DNA from: RPQJ01 sp044226195
GTDB lineage: Bacteria > Pseudomonadota > Gammaproteobacteria > Steroidobacterales > Steroidobacteraceae
Length of the DNA stretch: 64,000 bases
NCBI GenBank assembly: GCA_044226195.1
Contig: JBGAHO010000018.1
Span: 7,283-71,282 of the forward strand
Reading direction: 5' to 3'
The notes below the pieces were generated by a model that saw nothing but the letters and a program-made list of their open reading frames with translations, made no database searches and was not told where the DNA came from. Shown here one piece after another: positions 1 to 8,373 of this stretch (its first letter is position 1; each line of letters starts with the position of its first letter). Both the position numbers and the translations under genes were made by a program.

Positions 1-1
1 T

Positions 2-1714
2 CATCCCGAGACGCCGGGGGTGCTGACCCGCACCACCAAGGCGCTGTTCGATGCCGGCGACCGCCAGCGCGCGGAGGCGGTGGCCCAGCAGGTACTGGCG
101 CTCGGGCCGCGTGCCGATGCCGGCCAGCAGCTGGTCGCGTGGACGGTGCTCGCGCACACGTACTTCGACTCGGGCCGTTTCGCCGACGCCGAGAAGGCCT
201 ATGGCGAAGTCGCCAAGCGCCTGCCTCCGAACGACCCGCTGATGGCCGAGATCACCGAACGCCGGGCGGCCTCCGTCTACCGGCAGGCCGAGGCGAAGCA
301 GGCCGCGGGTGACACCGCCGGCGCCGTCGGCGAATTCCTGCGCGTCGCCGCGGTGGCGCCGAATTCGCCGGCCGCGATCAAGGCGCAGTACGACGCCGCG
401 ACGCTGCTGCTGAACGCCAAGAACTGGCCGCAGGCGGCCACGGTGCTCGAGAACTTCCGGCGTGCCTATCCGGACAACGAACTGCAGCCGGATGTGACGA
501 AGAAGCTCGCGGTCGCGTACCTCGAGAGCGGTCGCAAGCGCGAGGCGGCCGCGGAGTTCGAGCGGGTCGCCGCGCGGGACGCCGAGTTGCCCGACGTGCG
601 GCGGGCCGCGCAGTGGCAGGCCGCCGAACTGTATCGCGCGAGCGGCGACGCCGCGGGCGCGACGCGCGCCTACACCGACTACGTCAAGCGCTTCCCGACG
701 CCGTTCGACGTCGCGCTCGAGGCACGCCACGAACTCGCCGACCTCGCCCTGCGCGGCAGCGACACCGTGGCCCGCAAGCGCTGGCTGGGCGAAATCATCG
801 CGGCCGACGCGACGGCCGGCGCGGGACGCACCGATCGCAGCCGCTTCCTCGCGGCCAACGCGTCGCTCGAACTGGCGGCGCCGCTCGATGCGTCGGCGCG
901 GGCCATCCGCCTCGCCATTCCGCTCGACAAGTCGCTGAAGGCCAAGCGCAAGGCGATGGAAGCCGCGCTCGAGGCGTATGCGAAGGTCGAGGAATACGGC
1001 GTCGCGGCCGTTTCCACGCAGGCCACGTACGCGATGGCCGACCTGTATCGCCATCTCGGCAAGTCGCTGCTCGAGTCGGACCGCCCGCGCGGCCTCAAGG
1101 GCGACGAGCTCGAGCAATACAACGTGCTGCTCGAGGAGCAGGCCTTCCCCTTCGAGGAGAAGGCCATCGGCATCCACGAGAAGAACGTCAAGCGCGCGGG
1201 GCAGGGCACGTGGGACGCGTGGGTCGAGAAGAGCTACGCCGACCTCGCCGCGATGAAGCCCGGCCGCTACGCGCGCCGCGAAATCGTCGAAGGCCCGGAT
1301 GCGCCGCCCGCCGCGGGTGCCGCCGCCTCGGCGCAGTTCTCCGCCGCGCGCGTGTCGCTCGATGCCGGTCGTTTCGAGGAAGCCCGCCAGATGTTCCAGG
1401 CCGGGCTGTCGTCGTTCCCGGGCAATGCATCGGCCCTGAACCGGCTCGGCTACGCGAATCGCCGGCTCGGCCGCTTCGCGGATGCGCGCGGCGCCTACGA
1501 GAGCGCCATCGCGGCCGACCCGAACTTCGCGGATGCCGAGCGCAATCTCGCCATCCTGCTCGACCTCTACCTCGCCGATCCGGCTGCTGCGTTGCCGCAT
1601 TACGAGCGCTACCAGGTGCTGACCAGCAACGCGGACACGGAGGTCGCGGGATGGATCAAGGAACTCAAAGCCCGGCTCGGCCAGTCCGAGCGTAAAGTGG
1701 AGGCCAAGCCATGA
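2..1714 (+). CDS. TPR-repeat protein of a Ton/Tol-like cluster (5' end missing)
   Basis: The reading frame is open to the left edge, so the true start is outside the window; 570 codons are visible. Helix-turn-helix repeats with TPR spacing cover most of it, clearest near the C-terminus where residues of the type ALNRLGYANRRLGRFADA and the following ANFADAERN-like helix form a tandem pair. No enzyme motif is visible. Its stop overlaps the next start by 4 bases, and the next five genes are secreted, ExbB, ExbD, ExbD and TonB-like proteins. TPR proteins of this kind accompany such energising complexes in gammaproteobacteria; a periplasmic scaffolding role is inference. The gene family is clear, the function is not. 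Confidence 0.8.
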   Translation, partial: HPETPGVLTRTTKALFDAGDRQRAEAVAQQVLALGPRADAGQQLVAWTVLAHTYFDSGRFADAEKAYGEVAKRLPPNDPLMAEITERRAASVYRQAEAKQAAGDTAGAVGEFLRVAAVAPNSPAAIKAQYDAATLLLNAKNWPQAATVLENFRRAYPDNELQPDVTKKLAVAYLESGRKREAAAEFERVAARDAELPDVRRAAQWQAAELYRASGDAAGATRAYTDYVKRFPTPFDVALEARHELADLALRGSDTVARKRWLGEIIAADATAGAGRTDRSRFLAANASLELAAPLDASARAIRLAIPLDKSLKAKRKAMEAALEAYAKVEEYGVAAVSTQATYAMADLYRHLGKSLLESDRPRGLKGDELEQYNVLLEEQAFPFEEKAIGIHEKNVKRAGQGTWDAWVEKSYADLAAMKPGRYARREIVEGPDAPPAAGAAASAQFSAARVSLDAGRFEEARQMFQAGLSSFPGNASALNRLGYANRRLGRFADARGAYESAIAADPNFADAERNLAILLDLYLADPAAALPHYERYQVLTSNADTEVAGWIKELKARLGQSERKVEAKP

Positions 1715-2109
1715 AGCGCATCCTCGCCCTGGCGCTGCTTGCCGGCCTGCTGGTTCAGGGCCCCGCCCGGGCCGCGGATCCGGCCCCGGCGGAGGCAGCC
1801 CCGAAGCCGGCGGCCGAATCCCCGGCGCCCGCGCAGACGAAAGCTCCGGCAGCTTCCCGGCGCACCGTCGATCGCCTGCAGCTCGAGCAGACGACCATCA
1901 CGGGCAACCGGGAACTGCCGAAGGTCATGAACATCGTCCCATGGAAGGCGGCGGAACCTCCGACGGGCCCCGACCGCCCCCTCAACAGTCTCGTCGAGGA
2001 AGTGCTTTCGCCGCTGGATCGTGACGAATTTCGGCGCGAAATCACGTATTACCGCGATCTGACGGGGCAAAGTACGCCCGTCGTTGCCCCTGGAGCCACC
2101 CAACCATGA
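1711..2109 (+). CDS. small secreted Ala/Pro-rich protein of the Ton-like operon
   Basis: A 132-residue protein with a textbook Sec signal peptide (MKR, then a Leu/Ala core, cleavage probably after ARA at about residue 21). An Ala/Pro-rich linker runs to about residue 50. A more ordered C-terminal part contains TTITGNRELPKVMNIVPWK, presumably the functional segment. I do not recognise a characterised family. It overlaps both neighbours by 4 bases (ATGA junctions), so it is translationally coupled to the TPR protein and the ExbB-like protein. A periplasmic accessory role in the same energy-transducing complex is the natural inference. Confidence 0.75.
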   Translation: MKRILALALLAGLLVQGPARAADPAPAEAAPKPAAESPAPAQTKAPAASRRTVDRLQLEQTTITGNRELPKVMNIVPWKAAEPPTGPDRPLNSLVEEVLSPLDRDEFRREITYYRDLTGQSTPVVAPGATQP

Positions 2110-2798
2110 GTTCACTCGATCTGGTCGTCAATTTCTTCAAGCAGGGCGGGGTCTTCCTGTACCCCATCGCTGCGGTGTTCGCGATCGGCCTGGCGATTGC
2201 GGCCGAACGCTTCATCTACCTGACGCGCGTCGCCGCCGGGAACCGCCGCCTGTGGGCGGAGCTCGCGCCGCTGCTGCAGTCCGGCAGCATCAACAAGGCC
2301 ATGCAGGTCGCCGAGAGCACCGATTCCGCGCTCTCGACCATCATGCGCTACGGCCTGTCGCGCATCGCGACCGCCCGTCGCCGCGACGACATCGAGAAGG
2401 CGATGGAAGAGAGCCTGATCGAGGTCATCCCGCGGCTCGAGAAGCGCACGCACTACCTCGCGACGCTCGCGAACATCGGCATGCTGATGGGCCTGCTCGG
2501 CACCGTCATCGGCCTGATCCGCGCGTTCGCGGCGGTGGCCAGCGTGAATCCGGCGGAGAAGGCCAGCATGCTCTCGGCGAGCATCTCGGTCGCCATGAAC
2601 AACACGGCGCTCGGCCTCGGGCTGGCGATCACGCTGCTGCTGTGCCACATGTACCTCGAGACCAAGACCACCGAGCTGGTCGACAGCCTCGAAGTCGCGA
2701 CGGTCAAGTTCCTGAACACGGTCGACGAGGGCCGCACGGCCACGGAGACCGGCACGTACAAGGCGCCTGACGCCGTCCGGGGAGCTGCGCGCGCATGA
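2106..2798 (+). CDS. exbB: MotA/TolQ/ExbB-family proton channel protein
   Basis: This 230-residue inner-membrane protein has the ExbB/TolQ layout: one N-terminal membrane helix (about 14-34), a cytoplasmic loop, then two helices near the C-terminus. The second carries GMLMGLLGTVIGLIRAF and the third carries the family pattern around ISVAMNNTALGLGLAI. Known family members form the pentameric stator that, with ExbD/TolR, couples proton flow to a TonB-like protein. Four-base overlaps on both sides place it in one operon with two ExbD-type genes and an AgmX/TonB-like gene. It is not obviously TolQ, because no TolA, TolB or Pal follows. Confidence 0.93.
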   Translation: MSSLDLVVNFFKQGGVFLYPIAAVFAIGLAIAAERFIYLTRVAAGNRRLWAELAPLLQSGSINKAMQVAESTDSALSTIMRYGLSRIATARRRDDIEKAMEESLIEVIPRLEKRTHYLATLANIGMLMGLLGTVIGLIRAFAAVASVNPAEKASMLSASISVAMNNTALGLGLAITLLLCHMYLETKTTELVDSLEVATVKFLNTVDEGRTATETGTYKAPDAVRGAARA

Positions 2799-3328
2799 AA
2801 CGGGGCTCCAGGCTTGCCCGCCGCCAGACGCGCCACCACGCGCGTTATCGCGGCCGCAACGACCTGAACATCGTGCCGATGCTGGACGTGATGGTGATCC
2901 TCACGTTCTTCCTGATCTTCACGGCCGTGTTCTCCAAGACCAGCGTGGTCGAGGTGAACCTGCCCGGTCCGGGTGTGCAGGCTCCGCCGCCCGTGCCGAC
3001 GCTGGAGCTGGAGATCAACCTCCGGCGCAACGGCCTGGAGGTCGCCGACCGCAACGTCGGCGTGCTGCAGACGATTCCGCTGACCGCGACGGGATTCCAG
3101 GACATCCCGCAGCTGTCGAAGTACCTGCAGGGCGTCAAGGCGCGTTTCCCCGACAAGCTGGACGCGACGCTGCTGGTGGCCGATGACGTCGACTACGACA
3201 CGATCGTGCAGGTCATGGACGCGATCCGCTCGCGCCAGGACGTCGAGGGCACCAAGGTGACGACCACGCAGCTGTTCCCGCGCATCTCGCTCGGCGACGT
3301 GCCGGTGCCGGAGGAGGCCAAGCCATGA
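2795..3328 (+). CDS. exbD: ExbD/TolR-family biopolymer transport protein (first copy)
   Basis: This 177-residue protein has a basic cytoplasmic N-terminus, one membrane helix and a periplasmic domain. The helix begins NIVPMLDVMVILTFFLIF; the Asp in it corresponds to the proton-path aspartate conserved in ExbD and TolR. Downstream, the periplasmic part ends in a segment like DDVDYDTIVQVMDAIR, typical of the family's folded domain. Together with the ExbB-like protein it should form the proton-driven stator. It overlaps exbB and the second exbD by 4 bases each. Confidence 0.93.
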   Translation: MKRGSRLARRQTRHHARYRGRNDLNIVPMLDVMVILTFFLIFTAVFSKTSVVEVNLPGPGVQAPPPVPTLELEINLRRNGLEVADRNVGVLQTIPLTATGFQDIPQLSKYLQGVKARFPDKLDATLLVADDVDYDTIVQVMDAIRSRQDVEGTKVTTTQLFPRISLGDVPVPEEAKP

Positions 3329-3834
3329 TCCGCACCGGCTTGAGCCGCAAGTCGCGGCACGGCGGTCACGGCGGCGGTCACGGGCCGCTCGCGCTGATCC
3401 CGATGATCGACATGATGACCATCCTCGTCGTGTACCTGCTGGTGCACACCGCGGACATGGAAATCCTGCCGAACTCGAAGAACATCCAGATCCCGCAGTC
3501 GACGTCCGAGCAGAAGCCCCGCGAGACCACCGTCGTGATGGTCACCAAGGACATGCTGTTCGTGAACAACCAGCCGGTGCTGTCGATCGCCGACCTCGGC
3601 GCGGCACCGGACCCGGTCGTCGAGCCGCTGCGCGTCGCGCTGGACCAGGAGGCCAAGGGCGTGTTGCCCGGCTCCGAGGCCAAGCGCGAAGTGACCGTGA
3701 TGGCCGAGAAGAGCCTGCCGTACTCGATCCTGCGCAAGATCGTGGCGACGAGTTCCGCGGCCGAGTACACCAAGGTGTCGCTGGCGGTGGTCGAGCGCGA
3801 GCTCAGCTACAACGGCCCGGCGACCGGAGGCTGA
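3325..3834 (+). CDS. exbD: ExbD/TolR-family biopolymer transport protein (second copy)
   Basis: A second, divergent ExbD-type protein of 169 residues. After a His/Gly-rich cytoplasmic start, the membrane helix reads LALIPMIDMMTILVVYLLV and again keeps the key aspartate. The periplasmic part carries a KSLPYSILRKIVATSSAAEY stretch matching the ExbD fold. Two ExbD genes in tandem suggest a heteromeric ExbD pair in the stator, as in other bacteria whose Ton clusters carry exbD1 and exbD2. It overlaps the first copy by 4 bases and lies 11 bases before the TonB-like gene. Confidence 0.92.
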   Translation: MIRTGLSRKSRHGGHGGGHGPLALIPMIDMMTILVVYLLVHTADMEILPNSKNIQIPQSTSEQKPRETTVVMVTKDMLFVNNQPVLSIADLGAAPDPVVEPLRVALDQEAKGVLPGSEAKREVTVMAEKSLPYSILRKIVATSSAAEYTKVSLAVVERELSYNGPATGG

Positions 3835-3845
3835 AGGACGGGACG

Positions 3846-4760
3846 ATGAGCAGCCTCGCGCGCAGTTACCGCAGTTTCATCCTTCCGTGGACGCCGTCCG
3901 AGGAAGAGGAGCGGCTGTTCCGTCGCATCACCGCGGCGGTCATCGGGCTCTTCATCGCGTTCGGCATCATCATCCCGCTGCTGCCGAGCCCGCCGAAGCC
4001 GGTGGTCGAGCAGCCGGTGCCCGAGCGCATCGTCGAGTTCATCCTCGAACAGAAGAAGCCGCCGCCCCCGCCCCCGGTCGAGAAGCCGATCGAGGTGCCG
4101 AAGCCGCAGGCGACGGTCGAGCCGTCGCCCGCCAAGGTCGTGCCGAAGCCGGACCCGCGCAAGAAGGCGCAGCAGAGCGGCCTGCTGGCCCTGCAGCAGG
4201 AACTCGCCGACCTGCGCGACATGCCGGTCGACCGCGACGTGGACGACACGCCGCTCAACCAGGGCGTCGGCGAGAAGGCGAGCGTCGATCGCAGCATCCT
4301 CACGGCGACGGTGGGCAACAACGCCGGTCCGTCGCTCAGGACGGGCAAGGTCTCGAGCGGCTTCGGCGGCGGGTCGACCGCGCTGAAGGGCAACTCGACC
4401 TCGCGCGTCAATTCGCCGATGCCGTCCCGTCCCGTGGCGGAGGCGACGCGCACCGGCAGCGGCAAGCAGGCGTCGCGGTCGCGTGAAGAGGTCGAACTGG
4501 TCTTCGACAAGAACAAGGCGGCGATCTACGCCCTCTACAGCCGGGCGCTGCGCGACAACCCCGCCCTGCAGGGCAAGGTGGTCCTCGAGGTCACGATCTC
4601 GCCGAACGGCGACGTCACGGCCTGCCGGGTGGTCTCGAGCGAGCTGAACGACCCCGAGCTGGAGCGCAAGCTGGTCGCCCGGGTGAAGATGTTCAAGTTC
4701 GAGGCCAAGGACGTGGCCACCATGACCACGGTCAAGCCGATCGAGTTCTTCCCGGCCTGA
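3846..4760 (+). CDS. AgmX/PglI C-terminal-domain protein, TonB-like energy transducer
   Basis: This 304-residue protein has TonB architecture: a short cytoplasmic N-terminus, one membrane helix (about 29-48), a Pro-rich span with KKPPPPPPVEKPIEVPKPQ, a Ser/Gly-rich middle and a C-terminal domain. The C-terminal 90 residues, with VVLEVTISPNGDVTACRVVSSE, match the AgmX/PglI and TonB-like C-terminal fold. In known systems this domain crosses the periplasm to contact outer-membrane partners. It is the last gene of the ExbB-ExbD-ExbD operon. Whether it serves TonB receptors such as those at 13325-15433 and 29608-32250, or a gliding or envelope function, cannot be decided from sequence. Confidence 0.85.
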   Translation: MSSLARSYRSFILPWTPSEEEERLFRRITAAVIGLFIAFGIIIPLLPSPPKPVVEQPVPERIVEFILEQKKPPPPPPVEKPIEVPKPQATVEPSPAKVVPKPDPRKKAQQSGLLALQQELADLRDMPVDRDVDDTPLNQGVGEKASVDRSILTATVGNNAGPSLRTGKVSSGFGGGSTALKGNSTSRVNSPMPSRPVAEATRTGSGKQASRSREEVELVFDKNKAAIYALYSRALRDNPALQGKVVLEVTISPNGDVTACRVVSSELNDPELERKLVARVKMFKFEAKDVATMTTVKPIEFFPA

Positions 4761-4777
4761 TTATGAGGGGATAACCA
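4758..4777 (+). promoter_or_regulatory. LysR-type dyad upstream of cysJ, possible CysB-like site
   Basis: The sequence has the form TGaTTAT-N6-ATAAcCA, an interrupted dyad containing the T-N11-A core typical of LysR-family binding sites. It lies about 35 bases upstream of a -10-like TAGCAT and begins at the stop codon of the preceding gene. CysB and relatives are the known LysR-type activators of cysJIH operons, so a CysB-type site is a reasonable inference. No regulator gene is in the window. Confidence 0.4.
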
Positions 4778-4809
4778 CCCGGCCTTTCCGCCGGAGGGTC
4801 CCGGTTCCC

Positions 4810-4815
4810 TAGCAT
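4810..4815 (+). promoter_or_regulatory. probable -10 element of the cysJ promoter
   Basis: TAGCAT lies 37 bases before the cysJ start. The same hexamer, or a close form, precedes other genes here (32443, 37022), suggesting a usual -10 form in this genome. No good -35 is visible, consistent with an activator-dependent promoter using the dyad at 4758-4777. Confidence 0.35.
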
Positions 4816-4816
4816 G

Positions 4817-4850
4817 ACCCCCGCGCCTGATGTCAGGAGCGGGGGTTTTT
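4817..4850 (+). terminator. rho-independent terminator of the Ton-like operon, overlapping the cysJ leader
   Basis: ACCCCCGC (4817-4824) pairs with GCGGGGGT (4839-4846). An inner stem CCTGA/TCAGG (4826-4830, 4833-4837) follows one mismatch, and five T residues end the element. The right arm contains the AGGAG that would serve as cysJ ribosome binding site, 12 bases before the ATG. Transcripts that read through from the Ton-like operon would therefore hide this site. Confidence 0.7.
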
Positions 4851-4851
4851 C

Positions 4852-6684
4852 ATGAGTGCGACGCCGATTTCAGCCCTGCCGCTGGGTCCCCTGGACCCGG
4901 AGCGGTCCGAGCTGCTCTCCCGCCTGGTGGACGGCCTCGAGCCCGCGCACCTGCAGTGGCTCTCCGGTTTCGCCGCGGGCGTGGCCCACGAGCGCGGCCA
5001 CGGTGCGCGCAATCTCTCCGTGCCGGCCGTGGCGCCTGCGCCGGCCCCGCGTCCCGAGGCGTCGGCCCGCCTCGCCATCGTCTACGGCTCGCAGACGGGC
5101 AACGGCAAGCGCATCGCCGAACGCCTGGGCCGGGCCGCGGAAGCGGCCGGTCTCGCGGTGCGGGTGTCGGCCGCGGGAGTCTACCCGCTCAGGGATCTCG
5201 CGAAGGAACGCCTGCTGGTCGTCGTCATGAGCACGCACGGGGACGGCGATCCGCCGGACGACGCGCGCAGCTTCATCGACTTCCTGGCGTCCAAGCGCGC
5301 CCCGAAGCTCGACCAGCTGTCCTACTCGGTGCTCGCGCTCGGCGACTCGAGCTACCCGAAGTTCTGCGAGACCGGGCGCGTGGTGGACGAGAAGCTCGCC
5401 GCGCTCGGCGCGCGCCGCCTCGTCGATCGCGCCGACGCCGACGTGGACTTCGACCGCATCGCGAACCCGTGGCTCGAGCAGGTCGTGGCGGGCGCGCGCG
5501 AGTCGCTCGGCTCGACGCAGGTCGCCACCGTGACGCGGCTGCGCTCGGTGCCGGCGACGCCCCAGTTCACGCGCGAAGCGCCGTTCACCGCCGAGATCCT
5601 CGACAACCAGCGCCTCACCGGACGCGACGCCAGCAAGGACGTGCGCCACATCGAGCTGTCGCTGGCCGGTTCCGGCCTCGCGTACCAGCCGGGCGATGCG
5701 CTCGGCGTCTGGCACGAGAATCCCCGGGCGATCGTCGACGGCGTCCTGGCTGCCGTGCGTGCGACCGGTGACGAGAAGGTCGAGGCCGACGGCGAGTCGC
5801 GCTCGCTGCGCGAATGGCTCACGTCCGCGCGCGAGGTCACCCGACTCACCCGGCCGTTCCTCGCGCAGCACGCCGAACTGGCGAAGGACGCCGCGCTCGC
5901 CGCGGTGCTGGAACCGGGCCGGCAGGAGCCCCTGCGCCGCACGCTCAAGGACCTCCAGCTCGTGGATGTGCTGCAGCGCCATCCCGCGGCCTGGGAACCG
6001 GCGAAGCTGGTGGCCGCGCTGCGCCCCCTCGCGCCGCGCCTGTACTCGATTGCCTCGAGCCAGGACGCCGTGGGCGAGGAGGCACACCTGACGGTGGCGG
6101 TGGTCGACTACGAGCTCGACCGCCAGCGCCGGCTGGGCGCGGCTTCCGCATTCCTCGCGGGCCTCGCGGGTCCTGAGGCGCGCGCCCGCGTGTTCATCGA
6201 GCAGAACGAGCGCTTCCGCCTGCCGGCGGACGCGTCGCGCGACGTCATCATGATCGGCCCGGGCACCGGCGTCGCGCCGTTCCGCGGCTTCCTGCAGCAC
6301 CGCGAGGCGCAGGGCGCCACGGGCCGCCACTGGCTGTTCTTCGGCGCGCGGCACTTCCAGAGCGAGTTCCTCTACCAGCTCGAGTGGCAGGACGCCGTGA
6401 AGAAGGGCGTGCTCGGCCGGTTCGACCTGGCGTTCTCGCGCGACCGCAGCATCGCCCGCGAGTACGTGCAGGACCGCATCCGCCGCCAGGGCAAGGACCT
6501 CTACGCGTGGCTCGAGGGCGGCGCGTACGTGTACGTCTGCGGCGACGCCGAGAAGATGGCGCCGGACGTGAACGCGGCCCTCGTCGACGTGGTCGCGCAG
6601 CACGGCGGCATCGACCGCGAGAGCGCGGAAGCCTACGTGCGTCGCCTGGCCGACGAGCGGCGCTACCTGCGGGACGTGTACTGA
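4852..6684 (+). CDS. cysJ: assimilatory sulfite reductase (NADPH), flavoprotein alpha subunit
   Basis: CysJ carries electrons from NADPH through FAD and FMN to the CysI hemoprotein, which reduces sulfite to sulfide. The 610-residue protein has the expected order. A flavodoxin-like FMN domain carries the phosphate loop GSQTGNGKR (about 79-87) and GDSSYPKFCE. A connecting and FAD domain has RLYSIASS. An NADP domain has GPGTGVAPFRGF, YVCGDAEKMA and the typical C-terminal RYLRDVY. Length matches E. coli CysJ. The ATG at 4852 is the first start after the terminator. It opens a cysJ-cysI-cysH-cysG operon and is 3 bases from cysI. Confidence 0.97.
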   Translation: MSATPISALPLGPLDPERSELLSRLVDGLEPAHLQWLSGFAAGVAHERGHGARNLSVPAVAPAPAPRPEASARLAIVYGSQTGNGKRIAERLGRAAEAAGLAVRVSAAGVYPLRDLAKERLLVVVMSTHGDGDPPDDARSFIDFLASKRAPKLDQLSYSVLALGDSSYPKFCETGRVVDEKLAALGARRLVDRADADVDFDRIANPWLEQVVAGARESLGSTQVATVTRLRSVPATPQFTREAPFTAEILDNQRLTGRDASKDVRHIELSLAGSGLAYQPGDALGVWHENPRAIVDGVLAAVRATGDEKVEADGESRSLREWLTSAREVTRLTRPFLAQHAELAKDAALAAVLEPGRQEPLRRTLKDLQLVDVLQRHPAAWEPAKLVAALRPLAPRLYSIASSQDAVGEEAHLTVAVVDYELDRQRRLGAASAFLAGLAGPEARARVFIEQNERFRLPADASRDVIMIGPGTGVAPFRGFLQHREAQGATGRHWLFFGARHFQSEFLYQLEWQDAVKKGVLGRFDLAFSRDRSIAREYVQDRIRRQGKDLYAWLEGGAYVYVCGDAEKMAPDVNAALVDVVAQHGGIDRESAEAYVRRLADERRYLRDVY

Positions 6685-6687
6685 ATC

Positions 6688-8373
6688 ATGGCCGAGCCCT
6701 CTGCCGTCGAAAAGATCAAGGCCGCGAGCCGTCTCCTGCGCGGCACGCTGGCCGAGAGTCTCGCGGACGCCCACACGGGCGCGATCCGCGAGGACGACCT
6801 CGCGCTCATCAAGTTCCACGGCAGCTACCAGCAGGACGACCGCGACATCCGCGAGGAGCGCCGCAAGCAGAAGCTCGAGCCGGCGTGGAGCTTCATGATC
6901 CGCACGCGGCTCCCGGGCGGCGTCTGCACGCCGAAGCAGTGGCTGGCGCTCGACGAGATCGCGCGTCGCTACGGCAACCAGACGCTGCGGCTCACCACGC
7001 GCCAGGCGTTCCAGTTCCACGGCGTCATCAAGACCGAGCTCAAGGGCACGCTGCAGGCGATCAACGCCGCGCTGATCGACACCATCGCCGCCTGCGGCGA
7101 CGTCAACCGCAACGTGCTCGCGAGCGCCAACCCGGTCGATTCGCGGGCGCACGCTGAAGCCTACGATTGGGCGAAGAAGCTCTCCGAGCACTTCCTGCCG
7201 CAGACCCGTGCCTACCACGAGATCTGGCTGGACGGCGAGAAGGTCGAGAGTTCGCAGGAGTCCGAGCCGATCTACGGGGCGACGTACCTGCCGCGCAAGT
7301 TCAAGACCGCGTTCGCGGTCCCGCCGATCAACGACGTCGACATCTTCTCGAACGACCTCGGCTTCATCGCGATCCTCGAGAACGGCGAGCTGCAGGGCTT
7401 CAACCTGACGGTGGGGGGCGGGCTCGGCACCACGCACGGCGATGCCACGACCTACCCGCGCATCGCGGACGTGGTCGGCTTCCTGAAGCCGGACCAGCTG
7501 CTCAAGGTGGCCGAGGCGGTACTCGGCACGCAGCGGGACTTCGGCGACCGCAGCAACCGCAAGCACGCTCGCCTCAAGTACACGATCGACGACCGCGGCC
7601 TCGACTGGTTCAAGGCAGAGATCACGAAGCGCCAGGGCTTTGCCCTCGAGGCGGCGCGCCCGTTCGAATTCACGTCGCTCGGCGACCGCTTCGGCTGGGT
7701 CGAAGGGCATGACGGCCGCTGGCACCTCACGCTGCGCATCGAGGCGGGACGCATCGCCGACGGCGCGAAGGGCCCGCACCTCACCGGCCTGCGCGAGATC
7801 GCCAAGGTGCACCGCGGGGATTTCCGGCTGACGCCGAACCAGAACCTCGTCATCGCCAACGTCGAGCCGTCGGCCAAGGTTTTCATCGACGCGCTGGTCG
7901 TGCGTTACGGCCTCGACCGGCACGTGCGCGCCTCGCCGGTGGCCCGCGATGCGCTGGCCTGCGTCGCGCTGCCGACCTGCGCGCTCGCGATGGCGGAGGC
8001 CGAGCGTTACCTGCCGCGCCTCACGCAGCTGGTGGACGAGCGCCTCGCCGCGAACGGTCTCGCGGGTGAGCCGGTCGTCGTGCGCATCACCGGCTGCCCG
8101 AACGGCTGCGCGCGGCCGTACCTCGCGGAGATCGCACTGATCGGCAAGGCCCCGGGCCGCTACAACCTGTACTACGGCGGGGATGCGCGCGGGCAACGCC
8201 TCAATGCCCTGCGGCTCGAGAACGTCGACGAGGCCGCGATCGTGGCCGAGCTCGATGGCGCGTTCGCCCGGTTCGCCCGCGAGCGGCAGCCCGGCGAGCG
8301 ATTCGGCGACTTCGCCTGGCGCGCCGCGCTCGTATCCGCGCCGAAGGCCGTGGTGGGAGGTGCCGCCGCATGA
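6688..8373 (+). CDS. cysI: assimilatory sulfite reductase, hemoprotein beta subunit
   Basis: CysI reduces sulfite to sulfide in six one-electron steps on a siroheme coupled to a 4Fe-4S cluster. The 561 residues match the family length. The cluster ligands are visible as C-x5-C (CVALPTC) and C-x3-C (GCPNGC) in the C-terminal third. The N-terminal part keeps KFHGSYQQDDRD and the substrate-pocket region RLTTRQAFQFHG. It lies 3 bases after cysJ and its stop overlaps the cysH start, so alpha and beta subunits are co-translated. Siroheme would be supplied by cysG two genes downstream. Confidence 0.97.
   Translation: MAEPSAVEKIKAASRLLRGTLAESLADAHTGAIREDDLALIKFHGSYQQDDRDIREERRKQKLEPAWSFMIRTRLPGGVCTPKQWLALDEIARRYGNQTLRLTTRQAFQFHGVIKTELKGTLQAINAALIDTIAACGDVNRNVLASANPVDSRAHAEAYDWAKKLSEHFLPQTRAYHEIWLDGEKVESSQESEPIYGATYLPRKFKTAFAVPPINDVDIFSNDLGFIAILENGELQGFNLTVGGGLGTTHGDATTYPRIADVVGFLKPDQLLKVAEAVLGTQRDFGDRSNRKHARLKYTIDDRGLDWFKAEITKRQGFALEAARPFEFTSLGDRFGWVEGHDGRWHLTLRIEAGRIADGAKGPHLTGLREIAKVHRGDFRLTPNQNLVIANVEPSAKVFIDALVVRYGLDRHVRASPVARDALACVALPTCALAMAEAERYLPRLTQLVDERLAANGLAGEPVVVRITGCPNGCARPYLAEIALIGKAPGRYNLYYGGDARGQRLNALRLENVDEAAIVAELDGAFARFARERQPGERFGDFAWRAALVSAPKAVVGGAAA

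Noticed and set aside
4870..8196. A 1108-codon open frame on the minus strand
   Set aside because: It lies wholly opposite cysJ and cysI, which have complete active-site motifs; its Arg/Ala/Val/Leu-rich translation is the usual antisense shadow in GC-rich DNA.
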